64,000 bases of DNA, taken from positions 36,000-99,999 of the forward strand of contig JAIMBJ010000009.1 in the NCBI GenBank assembly GCA_023511455.1, given 5' to 3'. The notes under the pieces were generated by a model that saw only the letters and a program-made list of their open reading frames with translations, had not been told where the DNA came from and did no database searches. Shown piece after piece: positions 1 through 7,570 of this stretch. The number at the start of each line of letters is the position of its first letter. The stretch's first letter is position 1. Both the position numbers and the translations under genes were made by a program. The DNA is from Bacillota bacterium (GTDB lineage: Bacteria > Armatimonadota > HRBIN16).

Positions 1-2
1 AC

Positions 3-311
3 GGTGTCATCGGCGCGATCCACAACACCTGCCTGCTGAACATGGGCTGGCGCGTGGGGCTGGAAATTGTAACCCCTGACCTGGTGGTGGAAACCGACTG
101 GGGCAGCGTGAAAGCCACTGAGCCGGGCAAGGTGACCACCTATCAGCTGAGCAGTAACCCCTACTTGGAAGAGAACAGGGTATTTATTCACGCCATTCTC
201 ACCGGCGACCGTTCGGCAATCCGCAGCACCTATGCCGACGCGGTGAAGACTCTTGCCGTCACGCTGGCGGCGAATCGCTCCGCAGAGACCGGACAACCCG
301 AGACCGTTTAG
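3..311 (+). CDS. Gfo/Idh/MocA-family oxidoreductase, C-terminal part
   Basis: The frame is open from the window edge, so only about the last 102 residues are present and the NAD(P)-binding Rossmann half is missing. The visible part matches the substrate-binding half of Gfo/Idh/MocA sugar dehydrogenases: GAIHNTCLLNMGWRVGLEI followed by strands around PDLVVETDWG, ending in the usual alpha-helical tail (DAVKTLAVTLAANRSAETGQ). The family oxidises or reduces sugars and related polyols with NAD(P); the substrate cannot be read from this fragment. It stops 10 nt before the fucosidase start, so the two are probably co-transcribed for deoxy-sugar or glycan catabolism. Confidence 0.8.
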   Translation, partial: GVIGAIHNTCLLNMGWRVGLEIVTPDLVVETDWGSVKATEPGKVTTYQLSSNPYLEENRVFIHAILTGDRSAIRSTYADAVKTLAVTLAANRSAETGQPETV

Positions 312-321
312 GAGGCGCACG

Positions 322-1554
322 ATGCCAGAAGAGACACCCGAACAGAGAGAACAGCGACTGAAGTGGTTTCGAGAGGCACGCTTCGGTATGTTCATCCACT
401 GGGGCCTGTACTCGCAGCTGGGCAGGCACGAGTGGGTGATGAACCGCGAGCGCATCCCTATCGAAGAGTACGAGAAGTTAGCAGACACCTGGAAGCCCAA
501 GCCCTACCCCGCCCGCTGGTGGGCACGACTGGCAAAGCTGGCGGGAATGCGCTATATGGTGATGACCACCAAGCACCATGAAGGCTTCTGCCTGTTCGAC
601 ACGCAGTACACCGACTACAACGCGGTGAAGCGCGGGCCTAGGCGCGACCTGGTGGCAGAGTTCGTCGAAGCCGCCCGCGCCGAGGGGTTGAAAGTGGGCT
701 TTTACTACTCCCTGATGGACTGGCACCATCCCGATGGCGCGCGGTGCAAACACGACGAAGCCGCCCGCAGGCGGTTTGTGGAGTTCACGCACGGCATCGT
801 GCGCGAGCTGATGACCAACTACGGCAAGATCGACATCATGTGGTACGATGTGAACTGGCCGCTGACCGCTGAGGAATGGGAAGCGGAGAAGATGAACCGC
901 ATGGTGCGCGAGCTGCAGCCGCACATCATCATTAACAACCGTTCTGGTCTGCCCGAAGATTTCGGCACTCCCGAACAGCACATCACCCCGGAAAAGGGCG
1001 GGCGCATGTGGGAGGCGTGCATGACCTTCAACGAGAGCTGGGGTTACACGCCCATCGATACCCGCTGGAAGGACGCCTGGCAGATTGTGGGGATGCTTCG
1101 ACAGGTGGCGGCAGGCGGCGGCAACCTGTTGCTGAACATCGGTCCCGCACCCGACGGCAGTGTGCCCGAAGTGTGCGAGCAGGAGCTGCTGAAGGTGGGC
1201 AGGTGGCTGCAGGAATACGGTCCTTCCGTCTACGACGCCACCGACCCCATGCAGCAGGAGTGGATGATTACCGGCGCGTTCACCCGCAAGGGGCAAACGC
1301 TGTACTACCACTGCAACCGCTGGCCGGGCAGCGAGCTAGCGATAGGCGGTCTGCAGTGTAAGGTGCTTCGGGCGCGCCTGATGAACGGGCCTGAAGTGGC
1401 TTTCACGCAGACGGAGAACCGCCTGGTGCTGCACGGCTTGCCCGAAACCCCGCCCAACCCCCTCTGCACCGTCATCGAGATGGAGGTAGAAGGCGAGCCC
1501 AAACAGGTGTTGAGTGCGGGTTATGTGCTGATTGAAGACGACCCGTGGCGGTAG
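322..1554 (+). CDS. Alpha-L-fucosidase, GH29 family
   Basis: A 410-residue retaining glycosidase of the GH29 type that hydrolyses terminal alpha-L-fucose. Residues ~10-25 carry the family opening (REARFGMFIHWGLYS), followed by TTKHHEGFCLFDT and FYYSLMDWHHP, both typical of the GH29 TIM barrel. The Asp of KIDIMWYDV (about residue 176) is in the nucleophile position. No signal peptide is visible, so it probably acts in the cytoplasm on imported oligosaccharides. I place the start at ATG 322, with AGGAGG 6 nt upstream; a longer frame from 253 overlaps the preceding oxidoreductase and has an arginine-rich, unfamily-like leader. It lies directly downstream of a Gfo/Idh/MocA gene. Confidence 0.92.
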   Translation: MPEETPEQREQRLKWFREARFGMFIHWGLYSQLGRHEWVMNRERIPIEEYEKLADTWKPKPYPARWWARLAKLAGMRYMVMTTKHHEGFCLFDTQYTDYNAVKRGPRRDLVAEFVEAARAEGLKVGFYYSLMDWHHPDGARCKHDEAARRRFVEFTHGIVRELMTNYGKIDIMWYDVNWPLTAEEWEAEKMNRMVRELQPHIIINNRSGLPEDFGTPEQHITPEKGGRMWEACMTFNESWGYTPIDTRWKDAWQIVGMLRQVAAGGGNLLLNIGPAPDGSVPEVCEQELLKVGRWLQEYGPSVYDATDPMQQEWMITGAFTRKGQTLYYHCNRWPGSELAIGGLQCKVLRARLMNGPEVAFTQTENRLVLHGLPETPPNPLCTVIEMEVEGEPKQVLSAGYVLIEDDPWR

Positions 1555-1590
1555 GTCGCGCCCATGCACCCGTCCTCACAGTGAGCGAAC

Positions 1591-1613
1591 GGGGGCACGT
1601 CACCCGTGCCCCC
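1591..1613. terminator. GC-rich perfect hairpin after the fucosidase gene
   Basis: A 9-bp perfect stem (GGGGGCACG / CGTGCCCCC) with a 5-nt loop lies 37 nt after the fucosidase stop. There is no following T-run, so it may end or stabilise the 3' end of the transcript rather than act as a classical intrinsic terminator. Similar U-less hairpins follow several other genes here. Confidence 0.5.
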
Positions 1614-1721
1614 GCGATTCGCTGATGTCGCCGCAGGCTTTAGCCTGCGCCTGTCCGAACGGCTCGGCAGGAGCCTCGCCATTCACCGGAAGCAGATGGT
1701 AGCCCGCCATTAAGGGAACCT

Positions 1722-1815
1722 GACGATTCGGAGATTGTTCGCTTCGCGGAGAATGACGTTTTCTGGTCACCCTGAGCGCACGGGAAGGGTCTCGGAGATT
1801 GCTCGCCTCGTTCAA
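1722..1815. repeat. Dispersed palindromic intergenic repeat, degenerate copy
   Basis: The segment holds GAGATTGTTCGCTTCGC, then GAGAATGACG, and in inverted order CCTGAGCGCA and GGGTCTCGGAGATT. The same building blocks in the opposite order form the core of the mobile element at 49,710-49,906 (CTGAGCGCAAG, ATCTC, GAGATTCTTCGCTTCGCTC). I read it as a decayed relative of that element; no intact terminal repeats are visible. It fills most of the 407-bp gap between 1555 and 1961, which holds no gene I can support. Confidence 0.5.
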
Positions 1816-1901
1816 GGCGACAGCTTTTCGGTTTTATGCGGTCAGGGACACTGTAACGCCAGCCTTTTTGCAGTATGCTACACGGTATCCCCGAGATGCC
1901 C

Positions 1902-1930
1902 TTGCATCCGTTTGTTTAGCATGGTAAAAT
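1902..1930 (+). promoter_or_regulatory. Sigma-70-type promoter for the dioxygenase gene
   Basis: TTGCAT (1902-1907), a 17-nt spacer and TAAAAT (1925-1930), the -10 preceded by TGG as in an extended -10. The start codon follows at 1962, giving a leader of about 25 nt with a GGGGGT Shine-Dalgarno-like stretch. Confidence 0.7.
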
Positions 1931-1961
1931 ACAAAAAATCCGCTATGGGGGTGCAAACACG

Positions 1962-2786
1962 ATGCTGTCTGACCAGGATGTTCGCTTTTTTCACGAAAAC
2001 GGCTATCTCCCGGCGCGTCCGCTGCTGACCGAAGAGGAGGTCTCCCGACTGCGTGAGCGGTTTTACGCTCTGCTGGAAGGCAAATCCACCAAAAAGCCCG
2101 AAGCCATGCGCAACCTGTACGGCGATGAAGAGCGCGTGGTCATCCAGATAGTGAACGCCTGGGAGGCGGACGAGGAGTTCTACCGTTACCTGTTCCACCC
2201 GAAGCTCACGGAGGCGGTGGCGAAACTGATGAATACCGACACGGTGCGCGTGTGGCACGACCAGATACAGTACAAGCCTCCCTACAAGGGCGGACCCACG
2301 ATATGGCATCAGGACCATCCCTACTGGCCCGTGTTGCAACCGCCCGACCTCGTCAGTGCGTGGCTCGCCCTCGAGGATGCCGACGTGGAGAACGGCTGTA
2401 TGCACGTGGTGCCGCGCAGCCACCGGTGGGGCAAGTATGACGAGGGCACGGTCGGCATTCGGGAGGACAACTGGGGACCGGCGCATGACCCGTCGTTTGT
2501 GCCGCCTGGCGAGACCGTCGAGGTAGTGCCCTGTCCGGTGAAGGCAGGGGAGGTCATGTTCCACCACTGTTTGACCTGGCACGGAACCCCGCCCAATCAC
2601 AGCCCGCGGGGGCGACCCGGCTTCGCCGTGCATTACATGCCCGGACACACCCGCTACGAGCCGACACGAGGACATCTGATCGAGCATCGGATCACCGTGA
2701 AACCGGGTGAAATCCTGCAAGGGGACTATTTCCCCGTGGTCTGGCAAAATGGTCCGGTAAATCCGCCGCCCCGACCGGAGGGGTAA
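1962..2786 (+). CDS. Phytanoyl-CoA dioxygenase (PhyH)-family Fe(II)/2-oxoglutarate oxygenase
   Basis: A 274-residue non-haem iron oxygenase. The jelly-roll facial triad is visible: H116 and D118 in WHQDHPYW, and a distal H207 in WHGTPPNH. An Arg in the following RGRPGFAVHYMP segment is placed to bind 2-oxoglutarate. N-terminal LSDQDVRFFHENGYLPAR is the usual PhyH opening. Bacterial PhyH proteins hydroxylate varied small molecules, so the substrate is unknown. It has its own promoter at 1902-1930 and is followed by a hairpin, so it appears to be a single-gene unit. Confidence 0.88.
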   Translation: MLSDQDVRFFHENGYLPARPLLTEEEVSRLRERFYALLEGKSTKKPEAMRNLYGDEERVVIQIVNAWEADEEFYRYLFHPKLTEAVAKLMNTDTVRVWHDQIQYKPPYKGGPTIWHQDHPYWPVLQPPDLVSAWLALEDADVENGCMHVVPRSHRWGKYDEGTVGIREDNWGPAHDPSFVPPGETVEVVPCPVKAGEVMFHHCLTWHGTPPNHSPRGRPGFAVHYMPGHTRYEPTRGHLIEHRITVKPGEILQGDYFPVVWQNGPVNPPPRPEG

Positions 2787-2796
2787 CGGGTTTTCA

Positions 2797-2823
2797 GGGG
2801 CGGGAGGAACATCATCCCGCCCC
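2797..2823. terminator. GC-rich hairpin after the dioxygenase gene
   Basis: GGGGCGGGA pairs perfectly with TCCCGCCCC across a 9-nt loop, 10 nt after the stop codon. No T-run follows. Confidence 0.5.
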
Positions 2824-2945
2824 TTGCGCCTGTCTTACACGCTGAGCATCATTGACCACCAAGGCACAAAGTTGTCTTAGCGCGCTGTACGCCCCAGGGG
2901 GGTCTCTGGAGTCATCGGATGGGCTACATTGTATGCAGACACAAA

Positions 2946-3042
2946 TGGCGGAGAGTCCGGGATTCGAACCCGGGGTAGAGGCTTTAGATGCCCCTACAAC
3001 CGCTTAGCAGGCGGCCGCTTTCGACCACTCAGCCAACTCTCC
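2946..3042 (-). tRNA. tRNA-Ser (anticodon GCU), CCA encoded
   Basis: Read on the minus strand it begins GGAGAGTTGG and ends ACTCTCC-G-CCA. The 7-bp acceptor stem is perfect, the T loop reads GGTTCGAATCCC, and a long variable arm typical of class II tRNA-Ser is present. The anticodon loop CTGCTAA gives GCU, decoding AGC/AGU. The 3' CCA is genome-encoded at 2946-2948. Confidence 0.93.
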
Positions 3043-3097
3043 GCACGGTGCTATTATAGCACAAGTGTCGCAAGGAAGCAAGGGGTACTGGTATGCG

Positions 3098-5047
3098 TCA
3101 GCCCTCACCCACTTCTCCAAAGCACTTCACCAGCACTCCAAAATCAAACAGGCTCACTTCCCCATCGCCGTCCAGGTCGGCGTTTGGGTTCCAGTGTGCG
3201 TCGCCCGGCATGCTGCCAAACGCCTGCACCAGTGCGCCAAAGTCAAACAGCGTGACCTCATTATCTCCATCGATATCCCCATTCACCAGTTCCACATTCA
3301 CCACCGCACCGGGTAGCGACACACCGCGCACCACCTGCTGCAGCCAGTGCGCGCCCCGAACGGCGACATCGTACATACCCGCGGGTATATTCGTTTCGTA
3401 GACCACCTCAAACTCGCCATGCACGGAGAGCGGCAGTCTTCCCTGCCAGACCGTTACTCCCGTGCGATTGCGTATCTGAACCTGCACCTCCTGGCAGCGG
3501 TATTCGCCCGTGTAATCGCCCAGCGTCACCCTGCCAAGTAGCATCGGCTGCGCCACAAGAGAGAAATTATCCACATCCAGAGTGGTCGTCGCGACAGGCC
3601 AGTAGAGTCCACACCATGTCCACAAGGTGAGCCGTTGACCCGTCGGCACAACAGTCGTATCCACCCTGCGCCACGCAAAGGAAGGCACGCTGGTGGAAAG
3701 CAGCCACACAATGCCGGGGTTGGTGGGGTCGGTGCTTCCGCTCAGGTCGTAACCTATCCGGAACTCCTGTCCGGCGCCCGGGTCGTTCGTGCCAGCGGAC
3801 AGATAGTCGAACGTCAGACGATAGGGCACGCCGGGCACCACCTCCACCACCTGATACACTCCTCCGCGAAAGGACTGCCCGGCTATCTGCCCGCTGATAA
3901 TACGCTGTGCGCTGCCCGGCACCCCGCCCACCTGCCAGAAGTGCGCGCTACCTGGCCAAAGCGGGTTGACCGTGCCCGCGTCCCAGGTGTTCCACCCGTT
4001 GGCAACGGTCTCCCCGGAGATGTTTGTAAAGCCCAGTTCGAAGTCCCCGTTCAGCACGGGGTTGCGCAGCGAGCGCGGTTTGTTCGCAATCACATCCGCC
4101 AGCCACTGCGCAATCGGCTCGACGTCAAACGACCACCAGCCGCTGGGGTCACCGATTTGAAATAGAGTCACTCCCAGCACATAGGGGTCTTTCTTCAGCT
4201 CGCTGTCATACCACAGCAACCACTTCTGGAACTTCGCCGCGTCGCCCCGGGCACGCCAGCCGTCTTGATTGGGGTTGCCTGCGCGGTCAATGCCACCCTC
4301 GGTCAGAATCATCGGCAGGTTCGCCAGGTCGGGATGCCGCTCCCGCAGATACTCGTAGAAGATGCGATACCGCAGGCTAAACCAGTATTCAACGGTAGGG
4401 TCTGTCGTGTAGTCGATGGAGTACGAATGGTAGCTCCACGCCCCGTTGAACCGCTTCGCCGCGCGCAGCGCGGGCAGAAACGCCTCGAGCTTGGCGCGGA
4501 TTTCACTGATGTTGCCGCCCGGATTGCCAACAGGGATGCTCCCCACGCACGGGCGAAAACCCGCCTGCGCGATGCGCTCTGCCAGTCGCTCCCAGAACCT
4601 GCCGAACCACCGCGCGCCCTCCACACTCTCCCAGCAGGGAGTGTTCTCGCACTCGTTGGGCCCCTCCAGAAAATCGACCAACCGACGGTCCGATGCCGAT
4701 AGCGCGTCCATGGCGGGGCGCAGCACGCGGTTCCAGAAGTCATCCGCGCTTTGCACAGGGTCATCCTCCAGCCGGTAGCGCAAGCCGGACGTCCGCTCCC
4801 ATACCCGCACCACCACCAGCCCTTTCGGATGCCGTCGTTTATAATCGCGCATCGCCTCGCGCATTCCCGCCGACGCCTGCGGGTCCAGCACTTTAATCAC
4901 CGTGGGTTTGGCGGCGATAATACGCTTCGCCCCTTCGGTGTAGCTGCCGATGAGATGAATACTCAGTTTGCTCACGCACTGGTCAGATTGCGCGAACGCC
5001 AGCGCGCTCAGCCCCACCAGCAGCACTCCCCACAGCCATCGCCTCAT
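3098..5047 (-). CDS. Secreted clan GH-A-like hydrolase with C-terminal dockerin-type repeats
   Basis: A 649-residue exported protein. Residues 1-19 form a signal peptide ending ALAFA. Residues ~25-320 look like a TIM-barrel glycosidase: LEGPNECEN supplies an N-E pair in the usual acid/base position and MILTEGGIDR a second Glu suited as nucleophile, but I cannot name the GH family. Residues ~325-480 resemble a carbohydrate-binding beta-sandwich, followed by a short beta domain. The C-terminus has two EF-hand-like dockerin repeats (DIDGDNEVTLFDFGALVQAF and DLDGDGEVSLFDFGVLVKCF). No cohesin or scaffoldin is in the window, so the dockerin probably has a surface or assembly role other than a classical cellulosome. 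Confidence 0.72.
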   Translation of the reverse strand: MRRWLWGVLLVGLSALAFAQSDQCVSKLSIHLIGSYTEGAKRIIAAKPTVIKVLDPQASAGMREAMRDYKRRHPKGLVVVRVWERTSGLRYRLEDDPVQSADDFWNRVLRPAMDALSASDRRLVDFLEGPNECENTPCWESVEGARWFGRFWERLAERIAQAGFRPCVGSIPVGNPGGNISEIRAKLEAFLPALRAAKRFNGAWSYHSYSIDYTTDPTVEYWFSLRYRIFYEYLRERHPDLANLPMILTEGGIDRAGNPNQDGWRARGDAAKFQKWLLWYDSELKKDPYVLGVTLFQIGDPSGWWSFDVEPIAQWLADVIANKPRSLRNPVLNGDFELGFTNISGETVANGWNTWDAGTVNPLWPGSAHFWQVGGVPGSAQRIISGQIAGQSFRGGVYQVVEVVPGVPYRLTFDYLSAGTNDPGAGQEFRIGYDLSGSTDPTNPGIVWLLSTSVPSFAWRRVDTTVVPTGQRLTLWTWCGLYWPVATTTLDVDNFSLVAQPMLLGRVTLGDYTGEYRCQEVQVQIRNRTGVTVWQGRLPLSVHGEFEVVYETNIPAGMYDVAVRGAHWLQQVVRGVSLPGAVVNVELVNGDIDGDNEVTLFDFGALVQAFGSMPGDAHWNPNADLDGDGEVSLFDFGVLVKCFGEVGEG

Positions 5048-5174
5048 GGTAAGTCCTCCGTTTCAGACGCTTTCGCTAACATTTTAACCCTGCGCAACCG
5101 ATAACGCAATACCTGATTCCACACCATCACGCCCGAAAGGGTACAATCATACGGACGTTTAGAGAGGAGAAGAT

Positions 5175-6539
5175 ATGTCGGAACTGCTGGTGCGTTCGTA
5201 TCGTGGGCTGGTTATCGCCCGCGTCGAGCCGGGCAGCCTCGCCGAGGAGATGGGTCTGCGACCGGGCGATGCGGTGCTATCGGTGAACGGCAGGCGTGTG
5301 ATGGACACGCTGGACTACCGCTTCCACGCCACTGAGCCATACGTGGAGCTGACCATCCTGCGCGGTGAGGAAAGGCTTACTCTGGCTGTCGAGAAGGAAC
5401 CGTACGACCTGCTGGGGGTGGAGTTCGAAAACGACCTTTCGGACAAGATACACACCTGCAACAACAAGTGCGTCTTCTGTTTCATCCATCAGATGCCCAA
5501 GGGGATGCGCCGCTCGCTTTACCTGAGGGATGATGACTTTCGGCTCTCGTTTATGTACGGTAACTACGTGACGCTGACCAACGTGAGCGAGGAGGAGTTC
5601 CAGCGCATTCTCGAACAGAAGCTGACGCCGATGTACGTTTCCGTACACGCCACCGACCCCGAGTTACGGGCGCGGCTGCTGGGAAAGCGTGAGCCGACGC
5701 CCATCCTGCCCATTTTACAACGGCTTCATGACGGCGGCATCGACGTGCACGCCCAAATCGTGCTGTGCCCGGGCTGGAACGATGGCGACGCCCTGCGCCA
5801 GACACTGTACGAGCTGGCATTGCTGCATCCCACCATCAGCGGCAGGCGGGCAGGCACGCTGTCGGTGGCGATTGTGCCGGTAGGGCTAACCCGGTTTCGC
5901 GACAGGCTCACGCCGCTCACTGCACCCGACCGGGCATATGCCCAAAGGTTTATTTGCGAAGTGCGCGCACTGGAACGGCAATTCCGCCAACGCCTGGGTA
6001 CGCGCTTCGCCTTCCTGTCCGATGAGTGGTTCTTCCTGGCAGAGCACCCCATTCCCGGTCGGCGGTATTACGAGGACTTCCCGCAGCTGGAGGACGGCGT
6101 GGGCACGGTCAGGCTGTTTCTCGACCGCGCGTATGATGTAGCCCGCCGCCTGCCAGAGCAACTGGCTCACCCTGTTCAGATGACTCTGGTCACCGGTGAA
6201 CTGCCAGCGCAGGTGATTCACCACTTCGCACGCACGCTGCAACGCGTACAGGGAGTGGAACTGAACGTCTGCGTGGTCAAAAACCGCTTCTTTGGGGGGA
6301 CGGTGAGCGTGGCGGGCTTGCTGACTGCGCAGGACATCGCCGACGCGCTGGGGCAGTTCCCCACCTATCCAACGGTAGTGCTGCCTTCTATCTGCTTGCG
6401 GGACAACACACTGTTTCTGGACGACGTAACGGTAGAGCAGTTTGAAGCGCAGATTGGGCGCAGGGTCATCGTGGTGGAACCGCATCCGGCAGCGCTTTGG
6501 CGAGCAATCCGCCGTTCTCAAAGCAAATGGTCGGGGTGA
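5175..6539 (+). CDS. DUF512-family radical SAM protein with N-terminal PDZ domain
   Basis: A 454-residue protein. Residues ~10-70 form a PDZ-like domain (VIARVEPGSLAEEMGLRPGD). A radical SAM Cys triad CNNKCVFC at about C95, C99 and C102 follows, within DLSDKIHTCNNKCVFCF, the hallmark of the DUF512 (YdcP/TIGR03279-like) family. The C-terminal third is the DUF512 domain itself. The family is widespread but its reaction is unknown. A strong GAGGAGA Shine-Dalgarno precedes ATG 5175 and a possible -10 (TACAAT) lies near 5152. Its last 12 nt, including the stop, overlap the oppositely oriented tRNA-Pro gene. Confidence 0.9.
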   Translation: MSELLVRSYRGLVIARVEPGSLAEEMGLRPGDAVLSVNGRRVMDTLDYRFHATEPYVELTILRGEERLTLAVEKEPYDLLGVEFENDLSDKIHTCNNKCVFCFIHQMPKGMRRSLYLRDDDFRLSFMYGNYVTLTNVSEEEFQRILEQKLTPMYVSVHATDPELRARLLGKREPTPILPILQRLHDGGIDVHAQIVLCPGWNDGDALRQTLYELALLHPTISGRRAGTLSVAIVPVGLTRFRDRLTPLTAPDRAYAQRFICEVRALERQFRQRLGTRFAFLSDEWFFLAEHPIPGRRYYEDFPQLEDGVGTVRLFLDRAYDVARRLPEQLAHPVQMTLVTGELPAQVIHHFARTLQRVQGVELNVCVVKNRFFGGTVSVAGLLTAQDIADALGQFPTYPTVVLPSICLRDNTLFLDDVTVEQFEAQIGRRVIVVEPHPAALWRAIRRSQSKWSG

Positions 6540-6604
6540 GCGGACTTGAACCGCTGACCTCCTGGCCCCCATCCAGGCGCGCTACCAAACTGCGCCACAC
6601 CCCG
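6528..6604 (-). tRNA. tRNA-Pro (anticodon GGG), CCA encoded
   Basis: On the minus strand it begins CGGGGTGTGGCGCAG and ends CACCCCG-A-CCA, with a perfect 7-bp acceptor stem. The anticodon stem CCTGG/CCAGG encloses ATGGGGG, giving anticodon GGG, and the T loop reads GGTTCAAGTCC. Its 3' end runs into the 3' end of the convergent radical SAM gene, sharing 12 bp (6528-6539). Confidence 0.93.
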
Positions 6605-6663
6605 ACCGTGCGCTACTATTATATCAATGTTGCCTCGCGCCTGTCAAGCCGAGTAGAACCCTC

Positions 6664-6692
6664 TTGATTTGGTTATGCGCATAATGTAAACT
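6664..6692 (+). promoter_or_regulatory. Sigma-70-type promoter for the HAD phosphatase gene
   Basis: TTGATT (6664-6669), 17 nt, TAAACT (6687-6692). The GTG start lies at 6725 with GGAGGG at 6713-6718. Confidence 0.65.
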
Positions 6693-6724
6693 ATAGCCAG
6701 CCAGGTTGTTGAGGAGGGACGACA

Positions 6725-7570
6725 GTGCGGCTCTTGCCGGGAACGCATATCGAAATCATACGGGATGATATCCCGCGCGGGCATATCCGCTTCGCGCTGT
6801 TCGACTTCGATGGAACGCTTTCCCTCATCCGCGAGGGATGGCAACAGGTCATGGTGCCGATGATGGTGGAGGTGCTTCTGCGCGAAACCAGCACGACCGA
6901 GACGCCGGAGGAGCTTACTCGCATCGTGCGCGAGTTCGTCGACCGACTGACGGGCAAGCAGACCATCTACCAGATGATTCAGTTGTGCGAGGAGATTGAA
7001 AAGCGCGGCGGCAAACCGCGCGACCCGCTGGAGTACAAATGGGAGTATTTGCATCGCCTGTGGGAGCGCATCAAGCACCGGGTGGAAGGCTTGAAGAACG
7101 GCACCATTCCCCCCGACGAGATGCTGGTTCCCGGATCGCGCGACCTTCTGGAGAACCTGAAGCGGCGTGGTGTGCGGATGTATCTCGCCAGCGGCACCGA
7201 CGAGGTGTACGTGCTGGACGAAGCCGCGGCGTTGAAAATAGACCATTACTTTGAGGGCATCCACGGCGCCATCGATGATTACAAACGCTTCTCCAAGGCG
7301 ATGGTCATCCAGCACATCATCGAGACACATTCCCTGTCGGGCAAGGAGTTTGCCGGTTTTGGAGACGGCTTCGTCGAGATTGAGAACACGAAGGCGGTGG
7401 GCGGTATCGCCGTCGGCGTGGCTTCCGACGAGGTTCGCAAAGAGGGAGTGAACGAGTGGAAGCGCAACCGCCTGATTGGCGCGGGCGCGGACATCATCGT
7501 ACCCGAGTTCCGCGAGCAGGAGAAACTGGTCGCATACCTGTTTGGGGAGTGGGGCTCGGACTCAAGCTGA
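6725..7570 (+). CDS. HAD-superfamily hydrolase (phosphatase)
   Basis: A 281-residue HAD phosphatase. Motif I is DFDGTLS with nucleophile D27 and acid/base D29; motif II is in MYLASGTDE; motif III/IV is FAGFGDGFVEIE. A helical cap of roughly 100 residues between motifs I and II makes it a C1-type enzyme. The start is GTG at 6725, chosen because GGAGGG lies 6 nt upstream. Its 3' end overlaps the convergent glycosidase-like gene by 9 bp. The substrate is unknown; a sugar-phosphate kinase and a deoxyhypusine-synthase-like gene 1.5 kb downstream suggest phosphorylated sugar metabolism, which is only an inference. Confidence 0.85.
   Translation: MRLLPGTHIEIIRDDIPRGHIRFALFDFDGTLSLIREGWQQVMVPMMVEVLLRETSTTETPEELTRIVREFVDRLTGKQTIYQMIQLCEEIEKRGGKPRDPLEYKWEYLHRLWERIKHRVEGLKNGTIPPDEMLVPGSRDLLENLKRRGVRMYLASGTDEVYVLDEAAALKIDHYFEGIHGAIDDYKRFSKAMVIQHIIETHSLSGKEFAGFGDGFVEIENTKAVGGIAVGVASDEVRKEGVNEWKRNRLIGAGADIIVPEFREQEKLVAYLFGEWGSDSS

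Noticed and set aside
478..1311. 277-codon minus-strand frame inside the fucosidase gene
   Set aside because: Shadow frame of GH29, with His/Val-rich composition typical of antisense translation.
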